A stretch of 10,601 nt of DNA from Porphyromonadaceae bacterium UBA7572 (lineage in GTDB: Bacteria; Bacteroidota; Bacteroidia; Bacteroidales; Muribaculaceae), in assembly GCA_002476625.1 (NCBI GenBank), contig DLLC01000029.1, positions 41,444 to 52,044 on the forward strand, given 5' to 3'. The stretch's first letter is position 1; each line of letters opens with the position of its first letter. Under the pieces are notes generated by a model. That model searched no databases, was not told the DNA's origin, and saw only the letters and a list, made by a program, of their open reading frames with translations. Positions 1 to 5,520 of this stretch are shown piece after piece. Position numbers and translations under genes: made by a program.

Positions 1-3
1 AAA

Positions 4-24
4 TTAGATGTTAGATGTTAGATT
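4..24 (+). repeat. TTAGANN heptamer repeats before the four-helix-bundle gene
   Basis: Three adjoining heptamers are seen: TTAGATG at 4-10, TTAGATG at 11-17 and TTAGATT at 18-24. They end 6 bases before the start codon at 31. The array may continue left of the window edge. It is in the same orientation as the units at 399-461 and opposite to those at 503-663. No promoter or Shine-Dalgarno sequence can be separated from the repeat here. Confidence 0.85.
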
Positions 25-30
25 AACAAT

Positions 31-402
31 ATGAGAGATTTTAAGACTTTAGACATTTGGAAAAGGGGGATTGAACTCACAAAACAAGTGTATATTCTGT
101 CTCGTTCTTTTCCTTCTGAAGAAAGATATGGACTTCAATCTCAAATCAGACGGGCCGTTTCATCTATTCCCATTAATATTGCCGAAGGGTGTGGGCGCGA
201 CAGCCTAAAAGATTTCTCCCACTTCATTCATATTGCTGAAGGCTCGGCAAGTGAAGTGGAATGTGAAATTATCATAGCCGTGGAGTTAGGGATTATTACC
301 CAAGACCAGGCCAAACCTATCATAGACGAAATATGTCAAATCCGAAAAATGATGAATAGCTACAAGATAAAAATTCAAGATACTATTAGGAGAAGAAGTT
401 AG
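31..402 (+). CDS. S23-type four-helix-bundle protein (TIGR02436 / PF05635-like)
   Basis: A complete 123-residue protein of the family named after proteins encoded in 23S rRNA intervening sequences; stand-alone members are common in Bacteroidota. Seen: the family-style start MRDFKTLDIW, FPSEERYGL at residues 27-35, SQIRRAVSSIPINIAEG at 37-53 and the GR..S..DFSHFIHIAEGSASEVE stretch around 55-77. Predicted helices follow the usual four-helix pattern and length is normal. The biochemical function of the family is not established; structures of relatives suggest oligomers with basic surfaces, and the DGR accessory protein Avd shares the fold. There is no 23S rRNA and no reverse transcriptase here. 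The gene is flanked by heptamer repeats, and its TAG stop (400-402) lies inside the heptamer TTAGAAA. Its G+C is about 39% by hand count, against about 57% in a sampled stretch of proA, which hints at acquisition. The family call is firm; the role is unknown. Confidence 0.9.
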   Translation: MRDFKTLDIWKRGIELTKQVYILSRSFPSEERYGLQSQIRRAVSSIPINIAEGCGRDSLKDFSHFIHIAEGSASEVECEIIIAVELGIITQDQAKPIIDEICQIRKMMNSYKIKIQDTIRRRS

Positions 403-461
403 AAATTTGAGAATTGATGTTTGATGATAGGTGATAAAGGCAAGAGGTTAGATGATAGATA
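399..461 (+). repeat. Degenerate TTAGANN heptamers overlapping the four-helix gene stop
   Basis: Nine consecutive 7-base units stay in register: TTAGAAA, TTTGAGA, ATTGATG, TTTGATG, ATAGGTG, ATAAAGG, CAAGAGG, TTAGATG and ATAGATA. The outer units match the TTAGANN form and the inner ones have drifted, as expected of an older array. The first unit contains the TAG stop codon at 400-402. Bases 447-462 (GTTAGATGATAGATAG) recur exactly at 1940-1955 in the next intergenic region. Confidence 0.75.
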
Positions 462-466
462 GCTAT

Positions 467-502
467 GATACAGATACAGATACATAAATATAAATATAAA
501 TA
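467..502 (+). repeat. Two adjoining triple-hexamer blocks (GATACA x3, TAAATA x3)
   Basis: GATACA occurs at 467-472, 473-478 and 479-484. TAAATA follows without a gap at 485-490, 491-496 and 497-502. The next base starts the heptamer array. The block separates the TTAGA-oriented units from the TCTAA-oriented units, so it would form the loop of any hairpin between them. A reduced version (GATACA at 1995-2000, then AAATATA) sits in the same place in the element at 1906-2053. Confidence 0.85.
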
Positions 503-663
503 TATCTAACTTCTAATATCTAATTTCTAATATCTAATTTCTAATTTCTAATCTCTAACTTCTAATTTCTAACTTCTAATTTCTAACATCTAATTTCTAA
601 CTTCTAATTTCTAATTTCTAATTTCTAATTTCTAATCTCTAATCTCTAATCTCTAATCTCTAA
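503..663 (+). repeat. Array of 23 perfect-register NNTCTAA heptamers
   Basis: Twenty-three uninterrupted units, each ending in TCTAA, run from 503 to 663. Only the first two bases vary. By hand count they are TT in 10 units, TC in 5, CT in 4, TA in 3 and CA in 1. The first base is always a pyrimidine and G never appears at either variable position. The last four units are all TCTCTAA, which suggests recent local duplication. Read on the minus strand, the array is TTAGANN, the inverse of the units at 4-24 and 399-461. Because 7 is not a multiple of 3, the array puts a stop codon in every frame on both strands. It ends 17 bases before the proA start, so any proA promoter lies within or upstream of it. 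Confidence 0.95.
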
Positions 664-680
664 CTTCTTTTTAAAAAATT

Positions 681-1916
681 ATGGATACTATTTTTGCAAA
701 AGCCAGGCAGGCCTCACGGCGGCTCAACCTGCTGACTGACGACAAAATCAACGCCACACTTCGGCATCTTGCCGAGGCCACGGAAGCCGCCGAAAGCACC
801 ATTCTCGCCGCTAACGCGCGCGACTTGGCCCGCATGAGCGAAGACGACCCTATGTACGACCGTCTTCGCCTCACTCACGAGCGCATCAAGGAGATTGCCG
901 ACGCCATACGCAGCGTGGCAAGCCTCCCTTCGCCATTAGGCAAAACGCTTCGAGAGTGGACTCAGCCTAACGGCATGACGATCAAGAAGGTGAGTGTGCC
1001 TTTTGGCGTGATCGGCGTAATCTACGAGGCTCGCCCCAATGTCACTTTCGACGTGTTCTCGCTCTGCTTCAAGAGCGGCAGCGCCGTGGTAATGAAAGGT
1101 GGACACGATGCCGAGCAGAGCAATGACGCTATCATTCAGCTCATTCACGGCGTGCTCCGTGAGGAGGGCATCGACGAGGCGGTGGCCACGATGCTGCCAG
1201 TGGCGCGCGAATACACCTCTGCGCTGCTGAATGCGGTGGGCTATGTGGATTTGATTATTCCACGTGGCGGACGCGGACTGATTAACTATGTGCGTGGCAA
1301 TTCTCGGGTGCCGGTGATTGAGACGGGCGCCGGTCTGTGCCACACTTATTTCCACTCCAGCGGCGACCTGCTAAAGGGACAACGCATTGTTCTCAACGCG
1401 AAAACGCGCCGCGTGAGCGTGTGCAATGCGCTCGACTGTCTGCTCATCGACCGCTCCCGACTGGCGGATCTGCCTGCGTTAGTAATGCCGATGGCTGAAA
1501 AACATGTGGAGATTGCCGCCGACCCACAGGCTTTTGAGGCTCTGAATGGCAGCTATCCCTATCTCACACACGCCACACCCGACGCTTGGGACACGGAATG
1601 GCGCGACTACAAGATGGCCGTGCGCACGGTGGCTGGCGAGACCGAGGCCATAGAGCACATTGCCACGCATGGATCGGGGCACAGCGAGTGTATCGTGGCA
1701 GAAGACGAGGCGGCATGCAAGCGCTTCTGCAAAGAGGTGGACGCCTCATGCGTGTATGCCAACGTGCCCACATCGTTTACCGATGGCGGGCAGTTTGGCT
1801 TCGGGGCGGAAATCGGCATCAGCACCCAAAAGCTCCATGCCCGTGGGCCAATGGGACTGCCCGAAATCACCACCTACAAGTATATTATCACCGGCGATGC
1901 ACCGGTTAGAGATTAG
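681..1916 (+). CDS. proA: Glutamate-5-semialdehyde dehydrogenase (gamma-glutamyl phosphate reductase)
   Basis: Cytosolic enzyme of proline synthesis that reduces gamma-glutamyl phosphate to glutamate-5-semialdehyde with NADPH, acting after glutamate 5-kinase (ProB). The 411-residue length is normal. Seen: GVIYEARPNVT at 112-122, the VCNA motif with the expected catalytic cysteine Cys248, and a full match to the ProA signature from V317 to I338, including H326, H330, H334 and E336. The ATG at 681 fits the family N-terminus and follows an AT-rich leader without a clear Shine-Dalgarno. No proB or proC is visible, so the usual neighbour is absent or outside the window. The last codons run into a heptamer repeat: V409, R410, D411 and the TAG stop at 1914-1916 lie at the edge of or within TTAGAGA/TTAGAAA units, so the tail may have been altered by repeat insertion. 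Family assignment is secure. Confidence 0.97.
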   Translation: MDTIFAKARQASRRLNLLTDDKINATLRHLAEATEAAESTILAANARDLARMSEDDPMYDRLRLTHERIKEIADAIRSVASLPSPLGKTLREWTQPNGMTIKKVSVPFGVIGVIYEARPNVTFDVFSLCFKSGSAVVMKGGHDAEQSNDAIIQLIHGVLREEGIDEAVATMLPVAREYTSALLNAVGYVDLIIPRGGRGLINYVRGNSRVPVIETGAGLCHTYFHSSGDLLKGQRIVLNAKTRRVSVCNALDCLLIDRSRLADLPALVMPMAEKHVEIAADPQAFEALNGSYPYLTHATPDAWDTEWRDYKMAVRTVAGETEAIEHIATHGSGHSECIVAEDEAACKRFCKEVDASCVYANVPTSFTDGGQFGFGAEIGISTQKLHARGPMGLPEITTYKYIITGDAPVRD

Positions 1917-1985
1917 AAATTAGAAATTAGAAATTAAAAGTTAGATGATAGATAGGGAGAAGATGGCGGGATTAAAGGTTAGACG
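1906..1985 (+). repeat. TTAGANN heptamers overlapping the proA stop
   Basis: In-register units are TTAGAGA at 1906-1912, TTAGAAA at 1913-1919, 1920-1926 and 1927-1933, TTAAAAG at 1934-1940, TTAGATG at 1941-1947 and ATAGATA at 1948-1954. A drifted stretch follows, with another TTAGACG at 1979-1985. The proA stop codon (1914-1916) is part of the second unit. Bases 1940-1955 equal 447-462, tying this array to the one after the four-helix-bundle gene. Confidence 0.85.
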
Positions 1986-2018
1986 GGTGATGATGATACA
2001 GGCAAATATAGGCAAATT

Positions 2019-2053
2019 CCTCTAATTTCTAATGTCTAACTTCTAATTTCTCA
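2019..2053 (+). repeat. NNTCTAA heptamers before the helicase gene
   Basis: Units are CCTCTAA at 2019-2025, TTTCTAA at 2026-2032, TGTCTAA at 2033-2039 and CTTCTAA at 2040-2046, then a degenerate TTTCTCA at 2047-2053. They end 10 bases before the helicase start codon. They are inverse to the units at 1906-1985 and could pair with them in several registers, giving a long AT-rich stem in RNA or single-stranded DNA. An imperfect decamer pair GGCAAATATA / GGCAAATTCC lies at 2001-2020. Confidence 0.8.
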
Positions 2054-2063
2054 AAAGAAATCT

Positions 2064-3962
2064 ATGATTCAAAGAGTTTCTCCCATATTGGCGCTTCAAA
2101 AGCAGCGTGCTCTACTTCAGATGGAATATGAGGCAGAGAAAGAAGAGTTTCGACACCAGACCGAAACGGTGGGCGTGCGCCGAAAAGTGAAGCGCGGCGA
2201 CTGCTGGATGCCCATTCGCATCGGCCGCACCTACTATAACTCGCTCAACCAGCTTGTGATGGAGGTGCTGCGCACAGCCGACACCGATGTGGAGCACAAT
2301 TTTGAGTTTGGCAGGCAGGTGATGTTTTTCCACATCACACCCGACGGAGAAATCAAGTACTATCCTTTCTCCGCCACGGTGAGCTATGCCGAAGCGGAGC
2401 GAATGGTGGTGGCAATCCCCGACGCTGGCTGCGTGGCGCAGTTGCAAGGCATACAGGAGGTGGGCGTACAGCTCTCCTTTGATGAGACCACCTACCACCT
2501 GATGATAGACGCCATGGAGCGTGTGATGCGCGCTAAAGGCAACCGCCTGGCGCAGCTTCGCGATATGTTCTACAATCCGTCGGCCACAGCAAAATTCACT
2601 TTTGCGCCTATGCGGTTCCCCTGGCTCAACCCCACACAAGAGCACGCCGTGAACGAGGTGCTCTTGGCTAAAGACGTGGCTATCGTGCACGGCCCACCAG
2701 GCACAGGAAAGACCACCACACTGGTGGAAGCCATTTTCGAGACGCTGCGCCGCGAGAGTCAGGTGATGGTGTGCGCCCAAAGCAATATGGCGGTGGACTG
2801 GATAAGCGAGCGGCTGGCAGACCGCGGTGTGGAGGTGCTGCGCATTGGCAACCCCACAAAAGTGAACGACAAGATGCTCTCGTTCACCTACGAGCGCCGC
2901 TTTGAGGCGCACCCCGACTATCCCACACTCTGGGCCTTGCGAAAAGCAATCCGTGAGATGCAAGGCAAGAAAAAGCGTGGCGACCACGGTTTTCACGACC
3001 GGCTCGACCGGCTGAAAAGCCGAGCCACCGAGCTTGAAGTGCGCATTAATTCCGACCTTTTTGCCAGTGCGCGTGTGATAGCATGCACCCTCGCCGGCAG
3101 CGCAAGCCGTGTGCTGAGCGGAATGAAGTTTGCCACCCTATTCATCGACGAGGCGGCTCAGGCACTGGAGGCGGCGTGCTGGATTGCCATCAGAAAGGCG
3201 GGAAGAGTGATTCTTGCCGGCGACCACCAGCAACTGCCACCCACGGTGAAAAGCATCGAGGCGCTGAAGGGCGGTCTCGGCACCACGCTCATGGAGCGGA
3301 TTGTGAAAAGCAATCCGCAAGTGGTCACGCTCCTGAAGGTGCAATACCGCATGAACGATGAAATTATGCGGTTTTCCAGCGAATGGTTCTATGGCGGCGC
3401 CGTGCAGAGCGCGCCCGATGTGAAATACCGCAGCCTGCTCGACTTCGACACCCCGATGGAGTGGATCGACACCAGCGACATGGGATTTAAAGAGCAATTT
3501 GTGGGCGAGAGCTATGGCCGCATCAATAAAGACGAGGCTTTGCTCACCCTCCAAAACCTCCAGGCCTATTTCACCAAGGTGGGCCGCGACCATGTGCTTG
3601 ATGAGCGCATCGACGTGGGCATCATTTCGCCCTACCGCGCCCAGGTGCAGTTCTTGCGCCAGATGATTCGCTCCACGGATTTCTTCAAGCCTTACCGCCA
3701 GTTGATTTCCGTGAACACCGTGGACGGATTTCAAGGGCAGGAGCGCGATGTAATACTCATCAGCCTTGTGCGCGCCAACGCTGATGGCGAGATCGGTTTT
3801 TTGCGCGACCTGCGCCGAATGAATGTGGCGATTACGCGCGCAAGAATGAAGCTCATCATTCTTGGCGACGCCTCCACGCTCACGCGCCACCCCTTCTACC
3901 GCAAGCTCCATGCATATATTCAAGGGCTCAACGAGGAGGAAGGATTAGAGATTAGGGAGTAA
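2064..3962 (+). CDS. SF1 DNA/RNA helicase, Upf1/DNA2-NAM7 (IGHMBP2-like) family
   Basis: A 632-residue superfamily 1B helicase, expected to unwind nucleic acid in the cytosol using ATP; the in vivo substrate is unknown. An N-terminal accessory region covers roughly residues 1-185. The motor follows: Walker A GPPGTGKTT at 210-218, motif Ia around QSNMAVD (239-245), Walker B DEAA at 362-365, motif III GDHQQLPPT at 386-394, QYRM at 427-430, motif V DGFQGQERD at 554-562 and motif VI RRMNVAITRA at 584-593. All look intact, so it should be active. The ATG at 2064 is the first plausible start after the repeat region. The C-terminal residues L628-R631 are encoded by two TTAGRGA heptamers, so the tail may be repeat-derived. 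The transporter gene begins 8 bases after its stop, suggesting one transcript. Similar helicases are common housekeeping genes in Bacteroidota, and nothing ties this one to a defence system. Confidence 0.93.
   Translation: MIQRVSPILALQKQRALLQMEYEAEKEEFRHQTETVGVRRKVKRGDCWMPIRIGRTYYNSLNQLVMEVLRTADTDVEHNFEFGRQVMFFHITPDGEIKYYPFSATVSYAEAERMVVAIPDAGCVAQLQGIQEVGVQLSFDETTYHLMIDAMERVMRAKGNRLAQLRDMFYNPSATAKFTFAPMRFPWLNPTQEHAVNEVLLAKDVAIVHGPPGTGKTTTLVEAIFETLRRESQVMVCAQSNMAVDWISERLADRGVEVLRIGNPTKVNDKMLSFTYERRFEAHPDYPTLWALRKAIREMQGKKKRGDHGFHDRLDRLKSRATELEVRINSDLFASARVIACTLAGSASRVLSGMKFATLFIDEAAQALEAACWIAIRKAGRVILAGDHQQLPPTVKSIEALKGGLGTTLMERIVKSNPQVVTLLKVQYRMNDEIMRFSSEWFYGGAVQSAPDVKYRSLLDFDTPMEWIDTSDMGFKEQFVGESYGRINKDEALLTLQNLQAYFTKVGRDHVLDERIDVGIISPYRAQVQFLRQMIRSTDFFKPYRQLISVNTVDGFQGQERDVILISLVRANADGEIGFLRDLRRMNVAITRARMKLIILGDASTLTRHPFYRKLHAYIQGLNEEEGLEIRE
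3945..3958 (+). repeat. Two TTAGRGA heptamers inside the helicase C-terminal codons
   Basis: TTAGAGA at 3945-3951 and TTAGGGA at 3952-3958 encode residues 628-631 and the start of codon 632, just before the TAA at 3960-3962. They have the same orientation and gene-end position as the units at 399 and 1906. The second unit also makes a GGGAG string at 3955-3959, which is Shine-Dalgarno-like and 11 bases before the transporter start. With only two units, chance cannot be excluded. Confidence 0.6.
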
Positions 3963-3970
3963 AACTACAA

Positions 3971-4927
3971 ATGAACAAAATACTGAATTTCTTAAAAAAC
4001 TGGACACTGCCTGCGGCCATCGCCAGCGGTGCTGCCGTGTATTACATCTTTTCGCTCATACCCGCGCTCGATAGCTTTTCTAAGGCGGCGAGCCCTGTGT
4101 TCGATGAGATAGTGCCCTGGTTCCTGTTTGCGGTGCTGCTCACCACATTCCTTAAAATCGACTATCAGAAACTGCGGCTTGCCCGGTGGCATTTCTGGGT
4201 GTGCCTCGCCCAAGTGCTGATGGTGATGACGCTGGTGGGGTGCATTCTCTATTTTGGAATGGATGGGCAAAACCTCGTGGTGATGGAGTGTGTGCTCACC
4301 TGTGTGATAGGACCGTGCGCAGCGGCTGCAAGTGTGGTGACCGCCAAGCTCGGTGGCAGCCTTGAGTCAATGACCACCTACACATTCGTGTCGAACGTGC
4401 TCACCGCCGTGATGATACCGCTGACGTTTCCCCTCATCGACTCACATGTGGAAATGAGCTTTGGCGTGGCGTTTCTGAGAATCATGTGGAAAGTGTGTGT
4501 GGTGCTGGTAGTGCCTATGGCGCTGGCGGCGGTGGTGAAATGCCTTTTTCCACGCCTGCAGCAGAAAGTGGCATCGATGACCAACCTCCCGTTCTACCTG
4601 TGGGGCTGCTCGCTCTGCATCGTCACGGGCATCACCTTCCGCAATATCATGAACTCGCACGCGCCACTCTCCCTTCTCGCCACCATAGCCGTGGTGAGCT
4701 TTATGATATGTGTGGTGCAGTTCTCTGTGGGGCGTAACATTGGACGCTTCTTCGGCAGCACAGTGGAGGGCGGCCAGGCACTCGGACAGAAGAACACCGC
4801 CTTTGCCATCTGGGTGTCGAGCGCCTACATCAACCCTCTTGCCGCTGTGGGGCCGGGCTGCTACATCATCTGGCAAAACGCCATCAATAGTCTTGAGCTT
4901 TACCACCAGCGCAGGCACGCATCATAA
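3971..4927 (+). CDS. BASS-family (bile acid:sodium symporter-like) membrane transporter
   Basis: A 318-residue inner-membrane protein with about nine to ten hydrophobic segments, close to the BASS family length of about 300. CVIGPCAAAASVVTAKLGG at 111-129 resembles the fourth-helix crossing region, where small and helix-breaking residues bind sodium. EGGQALGQKNTAFAIW at 266-281 resembles the second crossing region (family form E-G-x-QN-x-x-L), followed by YINPLAAVGPG at 286-296. BASS proteins import organic anions with sodium; the substrate of this one cannot be read from sequence, and the family name does not mean it carries bile acids. It starts 8 bases after the helicase gene and is probably co-transcribed with it. 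Its stop codon (4925-4927) overlaps the last codons of the convergent DUF4143 remnant by 6 bases. No hairpin terminator is obvious. Confidence 0.75.
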   Translation: MNKILNFLKNWTLPAAIASGAAVYYIFSLIPALDSFSKAASPVFDEIVPWFLFAVLLTTFLKIDYQKLRLARWHFWVCLAQVLMVMTLVGCILYFGMDGQNLVVMECVLTCVIGPCAAAASVVTAKLGGSLESMTTYTFVSNVLTAVMIPLTFPLIDSHVEMSFGVAFLRIMWKVCVVLVVPMALAAVVKCLFPRLQQKVASMTNLPFYLWGCSLCIVTGITFRNIMNSHAPLSLLATIAVVSFMICVVQFSVGRNIGRFFGSTVEGGQALGQKNTAFAIWVSSAYINPLAAVGPGCYIIWQNAINSLELYHQRRHAS

Positions 4928-5196
4928 GCAATATTCTACAGCGCAGAGGGGGTAATTTTCCATCCACGACTGATCCACATAGTGTTTCATTGACAGTCGC
5001 AAGCCTTTAAGCCCAGGAAAAAGTGTATTGCAGAATGTAGAAAGGCTCTTGGTGTGAACATTGTCCTCCGCCTTCACCTCGACAGGAACAATACGCACTC
5101 CACTTTGCACCAAAAAACCTATTTCACATTTAGAGCCGCTCTTGCTCCAATAATATATGTACATTGAAGTAAATCTGTGTATAATTTTCGGTACAT
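4922..5196 (-). pseudogene. Internally deleted AAA_14/DUF4143 ATPase gene remnant
   Basis: Both ends of a DUF4143-type ATP-binding protein survive on the minus strand. ATG at 5196 opens MYRKLYTDLLQ, which looks like the usual start of one subfamily of these proteins. After codon 11 the frame shifts and runs into an unrelated stop. From 5164 down to the TGA at 4924-4922 an 80-residue frame gives the C-terminal domain: YIYYWSKSGSKCEIGFLVQ, PVEVKAEDN and SLSTF, ending PLCAVEYCL. The P-loop ATPase centre, roughly 300 or more residues in intact relatives, is missing, so one internal deletion best explains the structure. The family's EIDF acidic residue is Gly here (EIGF). A well-formed promoter remains upstream at 5221-5251. 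The 80-residue frame may still be translated, but an ATPase function is lost. The intact family's role is poorly defined. The tail overlaps the transporter stop. Confidence 0.75.
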
Positions 5197-5220
5197 TTTC
5201 TTAATTTTTGAGCATTTTCG

Positions 5221-5251
5221 CAAAGTTACACATTATCAGCATAATAACAAA
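5221..5251 (-). promoter_or_regulatory. Bacteroidota-type promoter reading left into the DUF4143 remnant
   Basis: On the minus strand there is TTTG (plus 5248-5251), exactly 19 bases, then TAACTTTG (plus 5221-5228). This matches the Bacteroidota consensus TTTG-N19-TAnnTTTG at every fixed base. The inferred transcription start near 5214 leaves a leader of roughly 17 bases before the ATG at 5196. The promoter therefore seems intact although the gene it served has lost its centre, and it could still produce antisense RNA into the transporter 3' end. Confidence 0.65.
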
Positions 5252-5259
5252 TAATCACG

Positions 5260-5305
5260 CACTTTTTCTGCCGAATATCGGCAATCACTCTACACTTTTT
5301 CTGCC
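5260..5305. repeat. 13-base direct repeat with an intervening GCCGA/TCGGC dyad
   Basis: CACTTTTTCTGCC occurs at 5260-5272 and again at 5293-5305, an offset of 33 bases. Between them GCCGA-ATA-TCGGC (5270-5282) forms a perfect 5-base inverted repeat. Both copies lie just upstream of the leftward promoter's TTTG element, so a regulator site is possible. The region between divergent promoters, 5197-5520, holds no convincing gene. Confidence 0.55.
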
Positions 5306-5372
5306 ATTGAGCACTTGCTGAAATCTATGAGGGCTGGCGGCGATATGGGGAGAGTGGCGGAAGCAGGAAAAA

Positions 5373-5403
5373 TCGCTGGCCTCGCCAAGCGATGGAGGTT
5401 TTT
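5373..5403 (+). other. Small hairpin followed by a T run, possible weak terminator
   Basis: TCGCT (5373-5377) and GGC (5378-5380) can pair with GCC (5384-5386) and AGCGA (5388-5392), with A5387 bulged and CTC as the loop. A run of five T lies at 5399-5403, separated by six bases from the stem. It could be a weak terminator or attenuator upstream of the methyltransferase promoter, but the spacing is poor and no + strand gene ends nearby. Confidence 0.25.
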
Positions 5404-5481
5404 GGGGCAGGCACCCATTTTGACAAAGATTTTTCAATGCTTTGTGACGGTGAAAATAGGGTGTGAGTGGCGGAAAATCAC

Positions 5482-5489
5482 TAACTTTG
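5482..5489 (+). promoter_or_regulatory. Putative -7 element for the methyltransferase gene
   Basis: TAACTTTG matches the Bacteroidota -7 element TAnnTTTG at all fixed bases and lies 31 bases before the ATG at 5521, giving an expected leader of about 25 bases. No TTTG is found at the usual 19-21 base distance upstream; the nearest, 5441-5444, is too far. The call therefore rests on the -7 element and its position. Confidence 0.5.
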
Positions 5490-5520
5490 CACCAAATTTA
5501 TAATAATACAGCAAACTACG

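Noticed and set aside
31..402. rRNA intervening sequence within a 23S gene
   Set aside because: The protein belongs to the S23 family, but the flanks are heptamer repeats and proA, with no rRNA sequence.
503..663. CRISPR array
   Set aside because: The units are adjoining 7-base repeats without spacers, and no cas genes are present.
31..680. Diversity-generating retroelement with an Avd-like protein
   Set aside because: No reverse transcriptase, template repeat or variable repeat is found; the protein matches the general S23 family better than Avd specifically.
2064..4927. Helicase plus membrane protein as a phage-defence operon
   Set aside because: The helicase matches the common stand-alone family and the partner is a solute transporter; no effector, nuclease or sensor domain is visible.
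5315..5503. 62-residue open frame on the + strand
   Set aside because: It overlaps the putative methyltransferase promoter, has no recognisable motif and looks like chance.
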